64,000 nucleotides of DNA. It comes from Brachypterus glaber. Taxonomy: Eukaryota > Arthropoda > Insecta > Coleoptera > Kateretidae. The stretch is taken from positions 19,423,589 through 19,487,588 of the forward strand of contig OY294048.1 of NCBI GenBank assembly GCA_958510825.1, read 5' to 3'. The notes under the pieces are model-generated. The model was not told where the DNA came from. It made no database searches and saw nothing but the letters and a program-made list of their open reading frames with translations. The position numbers and the translations under genes are program-made. Below, piece by piece: positions 47,436-60,042 of the stretch; the first letter of the stretch is position 1, and the number at the start of each line of letters is the position of its first letter.

Positions 47436-48050
47436 AAACCCCCAATTATTGGCACTTTAAGAAATTTTCCAGATATATTTCATTATAACTTATTAAATAT
47501 TTCATGTTATTAAGAATAAAATATTTTACATCATTTAGTTATTATATTTTATATATTATATAAAATTTAAACTGAGATCTTTATAATATTAAAGAATTTT
47601 TTTAATTAATTACAAGAATACACAATTTCGTATTATTGGCACCTTTTTGCTAATGATTGGCATCCAGATTTTCCTATTATTGGCACCTAATTTTTGCTTT
47701 GAAACAACGGAAAAGAATTACTGAGTACCTACTTATAGTTGAATAATAAACATTTTAGTATTAAAATAAAATATTTAAATTGGAATATTGCAGTTTTATA
47801 CATATTAACTAAAGGCTGTAAACAAAAACTCAAATTTATTTTAGAATTACAAAATTTTAAATATCTGTATATTAGAATTAAAATATTAGTTACCTAATAC
47901 TAATTTGTATCCATAAAATAATACCCAGTTACTTAGGTACACTTATCTAAAAGAATTATTAGGTTTTTAGACTAATTTTGATACAATAAACATGTGCCAA
48001 TAATAGGAATTTAATATAATTTGGACGCCTATTATGGGCACCGTGATAAA
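47436..48050. mobile_element. Probable foldback element with ATTATTGGCAC motifs
   Basis: cccaattattggcac at 47439 and cgtattattggcacc at 47631 face the inverted gtgccaataatagg at 47994. The layout resembles the 7470-8712 element, though the ends are not sharply defined. Confidence 0.4.
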
Positions 48051-48890
48051 AAATAAAATTCTAAAGAAAAATTAAGTTTATAGACAAAATTAAGTGTAAA
48101 ATGTATTTACGCACATATTTATTGAGGAAAACCTGTAAGGTTTTCATTAAACGCTGTTTAGAACTCATTTATTTGAAATAGGTTTTTAGCAAAAACTGTA
48201 TCTTTTGTATAATCGTTACGCCGCGTTACAGAGGAGGGGTGGGTGTCAGTAAAAATGTTACGTAACACTTAAAAAACTATAAAATGTTTATTGGATCATC
48301 TTAAAGAGACGGATTCCTTGCAAATTTTATGAAAAAACGAAAATGTTACGCCGCATTACATGGGGGGGGGGGTCAAAAATGGCCAAATTTTGCGTTACGT
48401 AATACTTGAACGCTCCCTTGTTATACTTTTTTAAAATAGTAAACCTTGTAACGTAAGGAATATATTAAACAAATAAAAAGTACTAAAATTTTTACATAAA
48501 ATCTCAAAAACCACATTTTTTTGTTTTGCTCGGACCCTAAATGATATAGATCGACGTTATTACTCATGAAAGTAGGAAGGCTGTTATGTGCCTTGTTTGA
48601 GCGCCTAATTCAAATAGTCTTGGTAGTTAGAGCGACTGGTTGAATGTGCCCCTTGGTTGAACCATCCCCCTCTTCCCCTATATTTTATTTTATTTTATTT
48701 ATAATTATTTTGTTTTGTTTTATTTTTATTTTATTTTTTAATCATTTTATATTATTTTGTAGTATATGGCCATTGTGCTGGAATAAATTAATTATTATTA
48801 TTATTATTATTATTATATTTTTTTTTTGACACGCACTTTATAACTTTTTGTGGCGTTCACTAGGTTCTCCAAAAATAATTTGCAATTTAG
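48051..48890. other. Intergenic stretch with transposon end pieces
   Basis: 48391-48417 (tgcgttacgtaatacttgaa, then cgctccc) is an isolated end of the GGGAACGTTCAAG family. 48650-48680 (ccccttggttgaaccatccc) resembles the end of the 9257-10222 element. A retrotransposon-like ATT tail lies at 48792-48816. No gene. Confidence 0.45.
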
Positions 48891-49034
48891 TGCCTATTCA
48901 CAGGCTCGCATACGAACATAATACATAACAATGCGATGCCGTGATTGGCTTTATGTGCCGCCATGTACCTTGTAAGCCAATCACGGCATCGGATTCTTAT
49001 GTTATATGCTCTTATGCAAGCTTCTGGATAGGCC
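48891..49034. mobile_element. Hairpin MITE, family 1 copy B
   Basis: tgcctattcacaggctcgca at the left pairs with gcaagcttctggataggcc at the right. The interior is a second inverted pair around gatgccgtgattggctt/aagccaatcacggcatc. Same family as 12673-12775. Confidence 0.75.
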
Positions 49035-49298
49035 TTTAATCGTATTCAGGGATATAGATGAAGTTCTATACGTCAGTTTATGGTAATGTCATTGACATCT
49101 TGAAACCTAAACTTTTGCATGAATGTAAGATATAATCTTCAGTGCAGATTCGTTAGATGACTTTCACGTTTTAATGTTGTTTTACCTTCTAAAATGATCT
49201 TGTAAAGTTTACGTTTATTGTTGGTAAAATAAGCGTAGATATAGGAGTGTATTGCTTAATTATTTTATTATCTAAAACCCTAAAGGTACATATTCCAA

Positions 49299-49728
49299 CT
49301 GCACGGAAAGAAATTAGTGTGCTCTGCGCTATACATTATAAGATATTTGGTAACAGTGGCAAATTATAGTGATTTAAGCTATAGATTATAAGGGACACAA
49401 TAACTAATAATGTTAAAAATAAATTGGAAACGATTATATATATTACAGACACGATTATATTTATTACAGGCACTATTATAAATTTACAGAAATTTTATTA
49501 TATTATAAAAATTATTAGCACGGACAATAATTAAATCTATTTAAGCTATAAATGCCATACTATTTGTTATATTTTATTATTCACTAAACAATTAAAGTAT
49601 TTCATATAAATTTTTACACTGACTGCCATAATTGTAAGAGAAAGCCTTGTATTTATATAATAAGCGATTATAATTTGCTTGGTATGTGTGTTATAGCGCT
49701 CCTAGCTATAATTTTTTTTTCCGTGTGC
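49299..49728. mobile_element. TIR element with TGCACGGAAA ends
   Basis: ctgcacggaaagaaattagt at the left and the inverse of ttttttttccgtgtgcacc at the right. The interior has tatagcgc/gcgctata and many ctataa/ttatag motifs. No ORF. Confidence 0.55.
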
Positions 49729-50076
49729 ACCTATTATTTTTTCCGAAAGTTGATTTAAAAATCTCTAGATGTAAAAAGGCGAAGTTACTTTACCTTTTTA
49801 CAATTTTAAAACTTTAAGTAAAATTTTCCGAATAATATTCATCATCATTTTATGATTAAATGCCTAACAGACGCATGTTAACAGTTTTTACTACGTTAGT
49901 ATATGTAGTGCTCATTTTCCACCCGTTGCCATGACAGCGGTCGGGAAGTGAAAATCAGCTGATTTTAATAAATTGCTGTCAAAGAATGAGTAAACGTCAA
50001 ACACATAATCTCAAATTGACAAATTAATTTTTAGACAATTTTTGCGTTTTTTTATGTTTATGTGTTAGAAAAAATG

Positions 50077-50187
50077 GTATACGCACCTCAACGCAAACCA
50101 TTTTCAGTGCACTTCGAGTGCTTTTTTACTCGACTCCGTCTCGTGCACTGAAAACTAGGTTAGCGTACTCGGTGCGTAATACACGAT
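50077..50187. repeat. Imperfect hairpin with GTGCAC arms
   Basis: aaccattttcagtgcac (50096-50112) pairs with gtgcactgaaaactaggtt (50143-50161), and outer atacgcacc pairs with ggtgcgtaat. Part of a possible MITE that begins near 49900. Confidence 0.6.
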
Positions 50188-50339
50188 TTTTGTACAATTA
50201 TTTCCCTTCAACTGATTTTGATCAAATATACATCGAGAGAGGACAAACCGATAGAAATAAAAACCAGTCGTCTCGAATGAGCTAGAGTACTTCCTCATAA
50301 TAAAATTAATCATTAATATAATTAATAATTTTTGTGATT

Positions 50340-50830
50340 TTATTTTCTATGGATGATAGTGTGGACATTTTTTTACATTTTGGGAGAGGGGGACCATGGC
50401 AAAAGTTTACATATTTTTTTTTTGTATTTTTTTACTCCTTAGGTGGTTTTTAATTTTTTATATTTTTTTATTGTGAATAATAAAAAAAGTTATGTACAGA
50501 AACATTTTTTACGTTTTGGGGGACAGGGTGGGATCATGAAAACAATTATAATAGTTAAAAATTTTTGGGTAATTTTTATTTACCTTTTAGGTGGTTTTTA
50601 AAGCTTTCTTCTATTATAAATAATAAAAAAGTTATAGCCCAAACAAAAAATTGGGGATAATTTTTTGTTGTGCCTATAGCTTTTTCAACCGATTTTACTG
50701 AAATACAAGCTTGACCAAGATCATATAAAAATACACTTGCATACCAAATTTTAAGTCTGTACCTCAAAGTTATAATATAATACATTTAGTAGGGGGAGAT
50801 CACTTCACGCCTTCCTTTTATACATTTTTT
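50340..50830. repeat. Degenerate tandem repeats, ~150 bp
   Basis: Two to three copies of acattttttacgttttgggg, accatggcaaaa/atcatgaaaac, ttaggtggtttttaa, ataataaaaaaagttat. No gene. Confidence 0.5.
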
Positions 50831-50865
50831 TTTTCAGTTATCAATGATAACTTATCATATATGAT

Positions 50866-51606
50866 CAGGGCCGGATTCAGGGGGGGAAGGGGGACGATTT
50901 CCCGAGGACCGGGTTCGAGTGGGGCTCGGCGTCGGAAGTTTCTTTAAGTTTAAAATAAACAGTTTATTTATTTATACCCCAGTATGATAAGGGCGTCAAA
51001 ACAAGCAAATATGCAGATACTTTTCCCTTTAAATTCGTCAAAATTTTCTTGCGTTTTTGTAAAACTTGTGTGCACTTGCATTAATATGTAACTTGAAATT
51101 GTATAACTGCAGTGTTACAGATTTGATACCTGGTCTATTCTAATTTTAGAACAGTGCACTTTTCTAAAATAGAATAGACTAGGTATAAAATTTGTAGCTT
51201 TTGGGCTTTTTTACACTTTTTTTATTTTGAGCTTGTAAAACTTGGGCGTAAAATTTGTAAAAAAAAATTCCTGCTGCGCTGGAGCTTGCATTTTTATGAA
51301 ATTTGAAACACTGTTAACACGTGTTAAAATTTAAATGGACTATCAATTTAATTTTTTTTTCATTTAAAATTGTAAAACAAAGTTAAGTTTAGAATATGAA
51401 ATTAAAAAAAGTCAGAAATTAACATAATTCGCAATAAAATTTGCCTGCGCCGCTAACTTAGTTAATAAATGGGGGCGCCACTTCAGCCCCCCACTGTAGA
51501 AGTGCCTTAGCTACAGGCATGCGCGTGCCAACTTTTTTTTTGGAAAAATGGGGGCCCGAATAAAAAGTTTCCCCGGAGCCCGGGCTGGCTCTTTCCGGTC
51601 CTGTAT
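50866..51606. mobile_element. GGCCGG-ended element of the GGCGCC family
   Basis: Left atcagggccggattcagggg and right inverse ctggctctttccggtcctgt delimit ~740 bp, with gggggcgccacttcagcccc near the right end. No transposase. Confidence 0.5.
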
Positions 51607-51817
51607 ATGATATAACTATTCGTAAATTTGGAAAAAAATACAGTTTAACCTGAATAATATTTATTTTTACCAAAACCACAAGCATTAAAAAAAACGTAAC
51701 TTTTCCCTTTTATTTCAAGGAAACGGTAATTTTCAATGGGACAAAAATAGAAAATTGCTATTAAAGATAACTAACCAGGAAAATAATTAAACAGGTAGGG
51801 ATAATAATTCTATTATC

Positions 51818-52161
51818 TAAAGAACTTTCACTTTCGGGTTTAGACCGTGTTAATTGATTTTCACTTTCCGACGTTTCGTCTCTTACTACTAGAGACATCT
51901 TCAGGGATTAATCTGAAACTAAGTTTCGAATCAACTTGTGTCACTATTTATGACGAGTTGTGGTTATTCAATATTCAATAACCACAACTCGTCATAAATA
52001 GTGACACAAGTTGATTCGAAACTTAGTTTCAGATTAATCCCTAAAGATGTCTCTAGTAGTAAGAGACGAAACGTCGGAAAGTGAAAATCCATTAACACGG
52101 TCTAAACCCGAAAGTGAAAGTTCTTTATATCTTAATGGCCGTGAAAGCTTAAAATCTAAAA
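51818..52161. mobile_element. Penelope-like inverted terminal repeat, 151-bp arms, 12-bp target duplication
   Basis: Arms 51818-51968 and 51977-52127 are complementary at about 149 of 151 positions around an 8-bp loop, followed by a 34-bp tail. aattctattatc flanks both sides (51806-51817 and 52162-52173). The arms carry CTGAAGAT, GTCTC...GAGAC, GAAACGTCGG (left arm, minus strand), which is hammerhead-like but with an extra U before stem II and no room for a stem III loop. The right arm has CTAAAGA, so that copy is mutated in the core. Confidence 0.75.
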
Positions 52162-52173
52162 AATTCTATTATC

Positions 52174-53280
52174 ACCAGAACTAATAAAAATAAACCTATT
52201 ATTTCACTTCAAACTTAAATAAATTGCTGATAAAGTGTTAAATTCTTTTTTTACATAAAATTTAAATAATTTTACCAAACTTTGATTCATTTTTTTTAAA
52301 TCAATATTAAATATTAGTTTGTTTTGAGTTCTAAAGGTGCCTTTTCACCGAGTCACTGCGCATGCCTACAGGCAAGTTTGATGCTATTTTCGAGCCATCA
52401 AATGATTTAGAACATGTTCTATTTTTCGGAGATTTTCACGCAAGTTTTATAGCAATATGACCAAGAATTTTATTAAGCAACTAACATAGATTATTTTAAA
52501 CCCAAATTTATCCATTTATAATATGTATTTCCAATATTTTTTGAAAAAATATATGCATTTTACAAAAAAATGTTTTTTTTTGCTGGTTAGGAATTGTTCG
52601 ATGTTGGCAAAATTTGGTCTGAAGCATTTTTTTATAGGGGAAAATAAAATGAGGGGATAGCCCGTTAAAATTTAAAATTTGTGCATTTTAAGAAGCACCC
52701 TAATGTTTACAACTAACTTTAATTGATTTTGACTTTGGAATTCCATTAAATCTATACAGTTTATTTCGTTTTGTATCCATTATTCATATATTGAAACAAG
52801 GAAATAAGATTCTTATCGCATGCATCATACATTATGATGTTTTTTTTTTAACAATGTATATTTATTTAGGTAACAGTTTTTTTTTTAACGCATCAAATCC
52901 TCTACATTATTTCTCGATGATGAAATGTTAAAATAATTAATTTTTAGCGAAAACATATTATGTATTTTAAATCTAAATTATCTACAATAATGCAAAATGT
53001 CAGTCGTCCCGGCTAAGATAGATTAATTAGTCGAATCGAAATAAAATTTATGTCAGTTATTATACACCACAAAACCGATATGTTTGCCTAAACAAATGTT
53101 TTCTACTGGCTTGTATTTCTGAGACAATAATATTAAAAAAACATTAAATATTAAATTATTCTTTAATTTATTTACCTTGGCTAAGCAAATCATAATAATA
53201 TTATTATTTTTTAATTAATTTCTTTAAAAAACTATTAATTTTTTTATCAAGAAATGAATTTTACTTATTTTAATTGCAAT
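52174..53280. other. AT-rich intergenic stretch
   Basis: No gene or repeat structure recognised. Confidence 0.4.
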
Positions 53281-53283
53281 TAA

Positions 53284-53533
53284 GGGAACGTTCAAGTATT
53301 ACGTAACGCAAAATGTACCAAAATTCATACACTTCATACCTCGGTTCTCGCGTTATTCAAGGCTGTAGACATTTCATATTTTGGCAACCCCCCCTCCCCC
53401 CCAACACACCGTCTAATAGGGGGGTGGGGGGTAGACAAAATACGAAATCTCTAATCTATAATAACGCGAGAACCGGGGTATGAAGTGTATGAATATTGGT
53501 ACAATTTGCGTTACGTAATACTTGAACGGTCCC
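53284..53533. mobile_element. GGGAACGTTCAAG MITE, TAA target duplication
   Basis: Near-palindromic 250 bp with GGGAACGTTCAAGTATTACG ends, flanked by TAA on both sides (53281-53283, 53534-53536). The arms continue through cacttcatacctcggttctc, then gcgttat and its inverse. TWA duplications are typical of the PIF/Harbinger superfamily. Confidence 0.8.
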
Positions 53534-53536
53534 TAA

Positions 53537-55257
53537 GGGTTGTGCAAATTAAATATCAACATTATAAATGCCTTGATAAATGTCATAACGGGTAACGTAA
53601 AAGTACCATAAAAGAGGCTTAAATGAACTCTAACACTTTAGTGTTAAAAAGTACAGTAGTTCCATCTAGGAAATATTTTGGATACCTGAAACACTTAACC
53701 ACAGATGCTAGCAAGGAAATTATTGTAATTTTAATAAAATAATAAATTAGGATTATTCCAAATGAAATTGTCAGATACAAATTATGAAATATTATTTGCA
53801 GTGACGCACCCATGATTTTTCTTGCGGTGGCAAGCCTATTCAGCTTTCCAACAGTAGGTACCAATAAAAGGTTTTTGTCAAGTAACAAACAAGGGTGTAG
53901 CCAGACTTGTTGGCAATATTGGTAAGCAAGTTTAGCGCTACAGCCAATTGATTAGTATTATCAAAGCTTTATTAAAAAAAACTTCAAATAGACCGAGGAA
54001 ATCAGGAAATGTTAAGTTTTTGCATTTTCCAGATACCTCAGAATTTGATATATAAATAATTTTAAAAAACCTCTTAATTAAAATTTTAATAACACATTAA
54101 GTAATGCTAATCAAGTTTAGCGCTGCAGGCAAGTTTAGATTTTTTTAATATAGACAATTTCTAAGAATTTGAAAAGCAAATTATTTTATAAAACTTCAGA
54201 TAGATAAAGGAAACCTCTTAAAATATAACATCATGTTTTAGCACGCAGGCGAAAATTTTTAGAAATCTTACTTTTTTACATTTTCCAGACACATTAAATG
54301 TAAATAATTTTCTAAAATGTATTAAGTATGATTAAGTATGATTGGTAATATTATTTTATAAAATCTATTAACAAAAGTCCAAACATTAGCGCCACAGGCG
54401 AAATGTTTTGAAAAGCTAACAAGCAAAATAGTTTAAAAGCCATTTAAAAAAAATAGAATTTGAGGGCTTGGTGGGCTGTCGCCCGCCAGCCCCCCCCCCA
54501 TGGTTGGGCCACTGATTAATTGATCAATGTATAAAGAATAAGAATATTCTTTTAATTTTAGTATTTAAATTCAAACTACATAAAAAAATCTTGTCAAATA
54601 AATTATATCTCAAAAACAAAAACTAGTAAAAAACTTTTTTTTATGCACACTTATAGCTTTTTGGGTGTATATTGAGCAAATCGTAATTATAATATTTTAT
54701 AAAACTGTTTTGGTTTGGATGTTAAAGCAGTTTTTTGTGTTTAGAAAAGTTTTAGTACGGGCTAATAATATTAGTATAATTACAAAATCTAAATTTGGAT
54801 GATCTGATAGGTATAAACAATCCAACTTTTTTGGACTTTTAAATACAACTCTATCAAGTCTATTTACGTGCGTACGTGCGTAAACAATATTGTTATTTTG
54901 GCAATATTGGCAAAAATCGCATGCGATTTCTACTCTATTTCCATATTAGTTTCCGAGATATAGGCATTTTAATAAATTTTGATATATTTTTACATTTTTA
55001 ATTAGTTGTCAAGTTTTTCCACTAGTAAAATTTCAATCACAGGTAAAATTATTTTGAATTAACTTTTCATTTAATAAATTTCTGATAAGGGACAAAATTC
55101 AGTAATGGGGAAAATATGTCTCTAGCTCCAAAAAAACTTAAATATGGACTTTTTGTGCAATTTAGTTAATGAAATGTCTTCAATATTAACTTATTTTGAT
55201 ACTCAGTTACTAATAGCTTCTATAAATATCGTCTGTTTTGAAAATCTGATATATTAA
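53537..55257. repeat. Stretch with degenerate repeats around TTTAGCGC-CAGGC
   Basis: At about 53928, 54113, 54236 and 54388 a gcaagtttagcgctacagg-like line recurs, 125-185 bp apart. A C-rich ggctgtcgcccgccagcccc lies near 54490. 54520-55257 shows nothing recognisable. No gene. Confidence 0.4.
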
Positions 55258-55381
55258 CCTAAAAAACGTAACGACGGTCCCTTGTCTCCCGTAACCTTTT
55301 TTGACATACAATCCATATTTGTATGTAGATTACCTTAATTGAACTTTGCAAAATATTTTTTAGTTAATCTAAGAACTGTTA

Positions 55382-58300
55382 ACTTACGTCATAAGACGCT
55401 TCTTATATTAGTAAAATCCGACTCTGCTAGAATGCCGATCGTGGTACGTTAAAATTATTAGTAGAAGATCAGTACCAAGTATTTTTATTACGTGTTAAGA
55501 GCGGTAAGTACTTCTAATTGTAAATATGCATTTAATAAATTTAGTTTAAGCGATGTTTTAATACGTACTTTTTTAATGAACAACGCCGGTCCCTAATATT
55601 AATTGTTTTTAATTATATCTCAGACTAAAATTTTTAGATTTGTACAATAACATATACAATACCTAACCTGAAATTTGCAGGAACTGATCTCAAAGACCTT
55701 GATCCAAATCCCACTAATTGTGTCTAAACGTAACGACGGTCCCTTGTAACGACGGTCCCCACGAAAAGGAACCATTGTTGCTAACATAGGGAACGTCGTT
55801 ACATATTTGAAAAATTATGCAAATTTTTACTCTGTTAACATTGTTCTTTCTAAAACTTTTTGTTGAAGAATAAATAAATAAATATATTCCAAACTCAAAA
55901 AAAAAACAATATAATGCCTAAAATTAATCTTAGAGAAAGCCAATTGGATGAAAAGGGGAGTGAGAAATATAAAAAATATTATATTAAAAATATTAATTTT
56001 ATTTTTAAATTGAGAAAATTTGATCCCTTTGCTAAGAACAACGGTCCCTATAAAAAAATAACGACGGTCCCTATAAATAATAACGACGGCTCTAAGAATA
56101 ATAAAATTGTTGCTAATCAACTATATGTACAACCCTCTTGGATTTGATCTTTTATTACAATATGAAGAATAACTATGACAATTTTTTCTTTTTTTAATAT
56201 ATTTTTTTTAATTTATAATTATTAAACCAATTTATACCATTATTAAATTTTATCCCATAAAGCTACAAAGAAGAAACAAAAGGACATGGTCCAAAAATAC
56301 AGGAAAAGTGAGGTCAGTTTAATATCTTATTTTATAAACTGCCTCATTTTTCCACCTCTCTACAAAAGGACTCGTTTCACGTTTCAATATTTCAATTTGC
56401 ATGCTATTTATTAACATTATCATTTGTAATTATTATGACTTACGTCATAAGACGCTTCTTATATTAGTAAAATCCGACTCTGCTAGAATGCCGATCGGGG
56501 TACGTTAAAATTATTAGTAGAAGATCAGTACCAAGTATTTTTATTACGTGTTAAGAGCGGTAAGTACTTCTAATTGTAAATATGCATTTAATAAATTTAG
56601 TTTAAGCGATGTTTTAATACGTACTTTTTTAATGAACAACGCCGGTCCCTAATATTAATTGTTTTTAATTATATCTCAGACTAAACATTTTAGATTTGTA
56701 CAATAACATATACAATACCTAACCTGAAATTTGCAGGAACTGATCTCAAAGACCTTGATCCAAATCCCACTAATTGTGTCTAAACGTAACGACGGTCCCT
56801 TGTAACGACGCGTCGTTACAAGGGACCGTCGCGACGGTCCCCACGAAAAGGAACCATTGTTGCTAACATAGGGAACGTCGTTACATATTTGAAAAATTAT
56901 GCAAATTTTTACTCTGTTAACATTGTTCTTTCTAAAACTTTTTGTTGAAGAATAAATAAATAAATATATTCCAAACTCAAAAAAAAAAACAATATAATGC
57001 CTAAAATTAATCTTAGAGAAAGCCAATTGGATGAAAAGGGGAGTGAGAAATATAAAAAATATTATATTAAAAATATTAATTTTATTTTTAAATTGAGAAA
57101 ATTTGATCCCTTTGCTAAGAACAACGGTCCCTATAAAAAAATAACGACGGTCCCTATAAATAATAACGACGGCTCTAAGAATAATAAAATTGTTGCTAAT
57201 CAACTATATGTACAACCCTCTTGGATTTGATCTTTTATTACAATATGAAGAATAAGTATGACAATTTTTTCTTTTTTTAATATATTTTTTTTAATTTATA
57301 ATTATTAAACCAATTTATACCATTATTAAATTTTATCCCATAAAGCTACAAAGAAGAAACAAAAGGACATGGTCCAAAAATACAGGAAAAGTGAGGTCAG
57401 TTTAATATCTTATTTTATAAACTGCCTCATTTTTCCACCTCTCTACAAAAGGACTCGTTTCACGTTTCAATATTTCAATTTGCATGCTATTTATTAACAT
57501 TATCATTTGTAATTATTATGACTTACGTCATAAGACGCTTCTTATATTAGTAAAATCCGACTCTGCTAGAATGCCGATCGTGGTACGTTAAAATTATTAG
57601 TAGAAGATCAGTACCAAGTATTTTTATTACGTGTTAAGAGCGGTAAGTACTTCTAATTGTAAATATGCATTTAATAAATTTAGTTTAAGCGATGTTTTAA
57701 TACGTACTTTTTTAATGAACAACGCCGGTCCCTAATATTAATTGTTTTTAATTATATCTCAGACTAAACATTTTAGATTTGTACAATAACATATACAATA
57801 CCTAACCTGAAATTGGCAGGAACTGATCTCAAAGACCTTGATCCAAATCCCACTAATTGTGTCTAAACGTAACGACGGTCCCTTGTAACGACGGTCCCCA
57901 CGAAAAGGAACCATTGTTGCTAACATAGGGAACGTCGTTACATATTTGAAAAATTATGCAAATTTTTACTCTGTTAACATTGTTCTTTCTAAAACTTTTT
58001 GTTGAAGAATAAATAAATAAATATATTCCAAACTCAAAAAAAAAACAATATAATGCCTAAAATTAATCTTAGAGAAAGCCAATTGGATGAAAAGGGGAGT
58101 GAGAAATATAAAAAATATTATATTAAAAATATTAATTTTATTTTTAAATTGAGAAAATTTGATCCCTTTGCTAAGAACAACGGTCCCTATAAAAAAATAA
58201 CGACGGTCCCTATAAATAATAACGACGGCTCTAAGAATAATAAAATTGTTGCTAATCAACTATATGTACAACCCTCTTGGATTTGATCTTTTATTACAAT

Positions 58301-58572
58301 ATGAAGAATAAGTATGACAATTTTTTCTTTTTTTAATATATTTTTTTTAATTTATAATTATTAAACCAATTTATACCATTATTAAATTTTATCCCATAAA
58401 GCTACAAAGAAGAAACAAAAGGACATGGTCCAAAAATACAGGAAAAGTGAGGTCAGTTTGATATCTTATTTTATAAACTGCCTCATTTTTCCACCTCTCT
58501 ACAAAAGGACTCGTTTCACGTTTCAATATTTCAATTTGCATGCTATTTATTAACATTATCATTTGTAATTAT
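55382..58572. repeat. Three tandem copies of a ~1.06-1.08 kb unit
   Basis: Units start acttacgtcataagacgctt at 55382, 56438 and 57521 (1056, 1083 and ~1052 bp) and are nearly identical. Each holds about seven copies of AACGACGGTCCC or close variants, one of them inverted (GGGAACGTCGTTAC). Each also has a stem pair gaggtcagttta/taaactgcctc near its end and one 77-codon plus-strand frame (55914-56147, 56997-57230, 58053-58286) that is identical in all copies. The frame starts MPKINLRESQLDEKGSEKYK and is Lys/Asn-rich with no domain I recognise. Part of the frame is made of the AACGACGGTCCC repeats, so it may be incidental. A related single head lies just upstream (55258-55381). Confidence 0.9.
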
Positions 58573-58884
58573 TTGTTGAACGATTTAAAATAAAAGTGAA
58601 AATTTGACCATCCTTAAAATAGTATTAATATCCAGTAATGCTGTATACTTTTTAATTACTATATTAGACAATGTGAAAGTGTAAGAAAAAACTTGCGATT
58701 AATTTGACAGGATACTTGAGTAAATACATTTTAATTACTCTTATGTTGTGTATATTGTACTGAATGAATGGAAATGTATGAATGAGTAAAAATTGCGAAA
58801 CTGGGTAATTAGTTACAGTCGAGTTAACACTATGTTACGAGACAAATTAGTATATTTCTTCAAGGAATTTTCTTACTTTGGTTA
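58573..58884. other. AT-rich intergenic stretch
   Basis: Nothing recognised. Confidence 0.4.
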
Positions 58885-59033
58885 GGGAACGTTCAAGTAT
58901 TACTTAACGCTCCTAGTGGGGGTGCGGGTCATTTTGGAATGTTATGCCCATTTTAATGGTATAGGAAAATAGCGTTACAGGGGGGGGGTCCAAAGTGATC
59001 AAAATTTGCGTTACGTAATACTTGAACGTTCCC
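58885..59033. mobile_element. GGGAACGTTCAAG MITE, TTA target duplication, short intact copy
   Basis: 149 bp with GGGAACGTTCAAGTATTAC ends flanked by TTA on both sides (58882-58884, 59034-59036). The interior has a G-run gcgttacagggggggggtcc. Serves as the reference for the interrupted copy at 22419-24503. Confidence 0.85.
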
Positions 59034-59036
59034 TTA

Positions 59037-59343
59037 CCTACGTTTGTACAGTATAATTTTTAGCACTTTAACTGCTGCGTATTTTTTTTTAATTTTGCAA
59101 TTACGTAGGAGTCATTTTAATTTTATTTTTTTATGGCAAAACAGGTGGAAGAGCACACAGGGGGGAGGGGGTCAATATTTTCGAAAAATTGAGTTACGTA
59201 ATATAAACAAACATTTTTTTTTTAGTAAAATTAGAATGTGACGTCGCATAGGGGGGGGGGGGTCCAGACTTTGTGACAGTGTGTGATATGAGAGAGGGGG
59301 TCTAAAATCACCTAAAACAGTGTGACGTATTTTATGGACGACT
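59037..59343. other. G-run rich stretch
   Basis: Contains cgcatagggggggggggtcc and repeated gtgtgacgt, which look like pieces of a related G-run transposon. No gene. Confidence 0.35.
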
Positions 59344-60042
59344 CCTTGTGATCAGTAACTGCTATGCCAAAATTTAAGAGGTGATTCTACATCCAAAAAT
59401 ATGAAAAAAAGTTTCTAGGGTGGTCCGGAAATGGGCCCTAAGGGAGCTACGGCCCTTCGAAGATGACATATTAAATGGGGAACAAATAAGAGCATCAATA
59501 AAATTTTAATGCTGCAGAGTGATTCTTTATTTAATATTGAGCAAAAAAGTATTCTTCACCAAAACACCTAAATTTATTATTAAAGGAGTATGGCATTTTA
59601 AAAAGTAACGTTTTTGGCGGCACAAAACGGTTGCTCCTACAGTGTTATATGACATTTTTTATGTATTTTTACTCAAGAAATCTATATTTTTTACAAAAAA
59701 ATCCAAAAAACTATAGTTTGTATATGTATACATATAAAAAAGTTTGGGGCAAAAATATTTTGTCTGTCTAGGTACGACTTTTTAATATAAATAAATAAAA
59801 AAAGCAAATTAACATAAACTTATTGTCCTTATTATTACTTGTATACATGCAAAAGCTTGTTACTCTAGCTTAAAGGGTACCAGAGTTATTAATTTAAAAC
59901 CTGATCACAATTTAAATTTGTAAATTACAATTAAAAGGGCCATAGCTCCCTTAAGGCTCATTTCCGGACCAACCTTTATAGGAACATTTTTTTTATATTT
60001 TTGAATGTAGAAATTTTGGCATGCCAGTTATTAACGCTGTGT
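59344..60042. mobile_element. Mariner-like MITE, second copy
   Basis: Matches the 19867-20824 element without its insert: gatcagtaactgctatgcca and ccaaaatttaagaggtgatt on the left, gggccctaagggagctacgg inside, ttggcatgccagttatt on the right. The ends are decayed. Confidence 0.75.

Noticed and set aside
51868..51906. Second fully canonical hammerhead ribozyme
   Set aside because: An extra U separates the core from stem II and stem III has no loop. Kept only as hammerhead-like because activity as a monomer is doubtful.
55827..58259. Minus-strand frames of 97-175 codons in the 1.06-kb array
   Set aside because: AT-rich, Ile/Phe-rich, antisense to the 77-codon frame and created by low-complexity composition.
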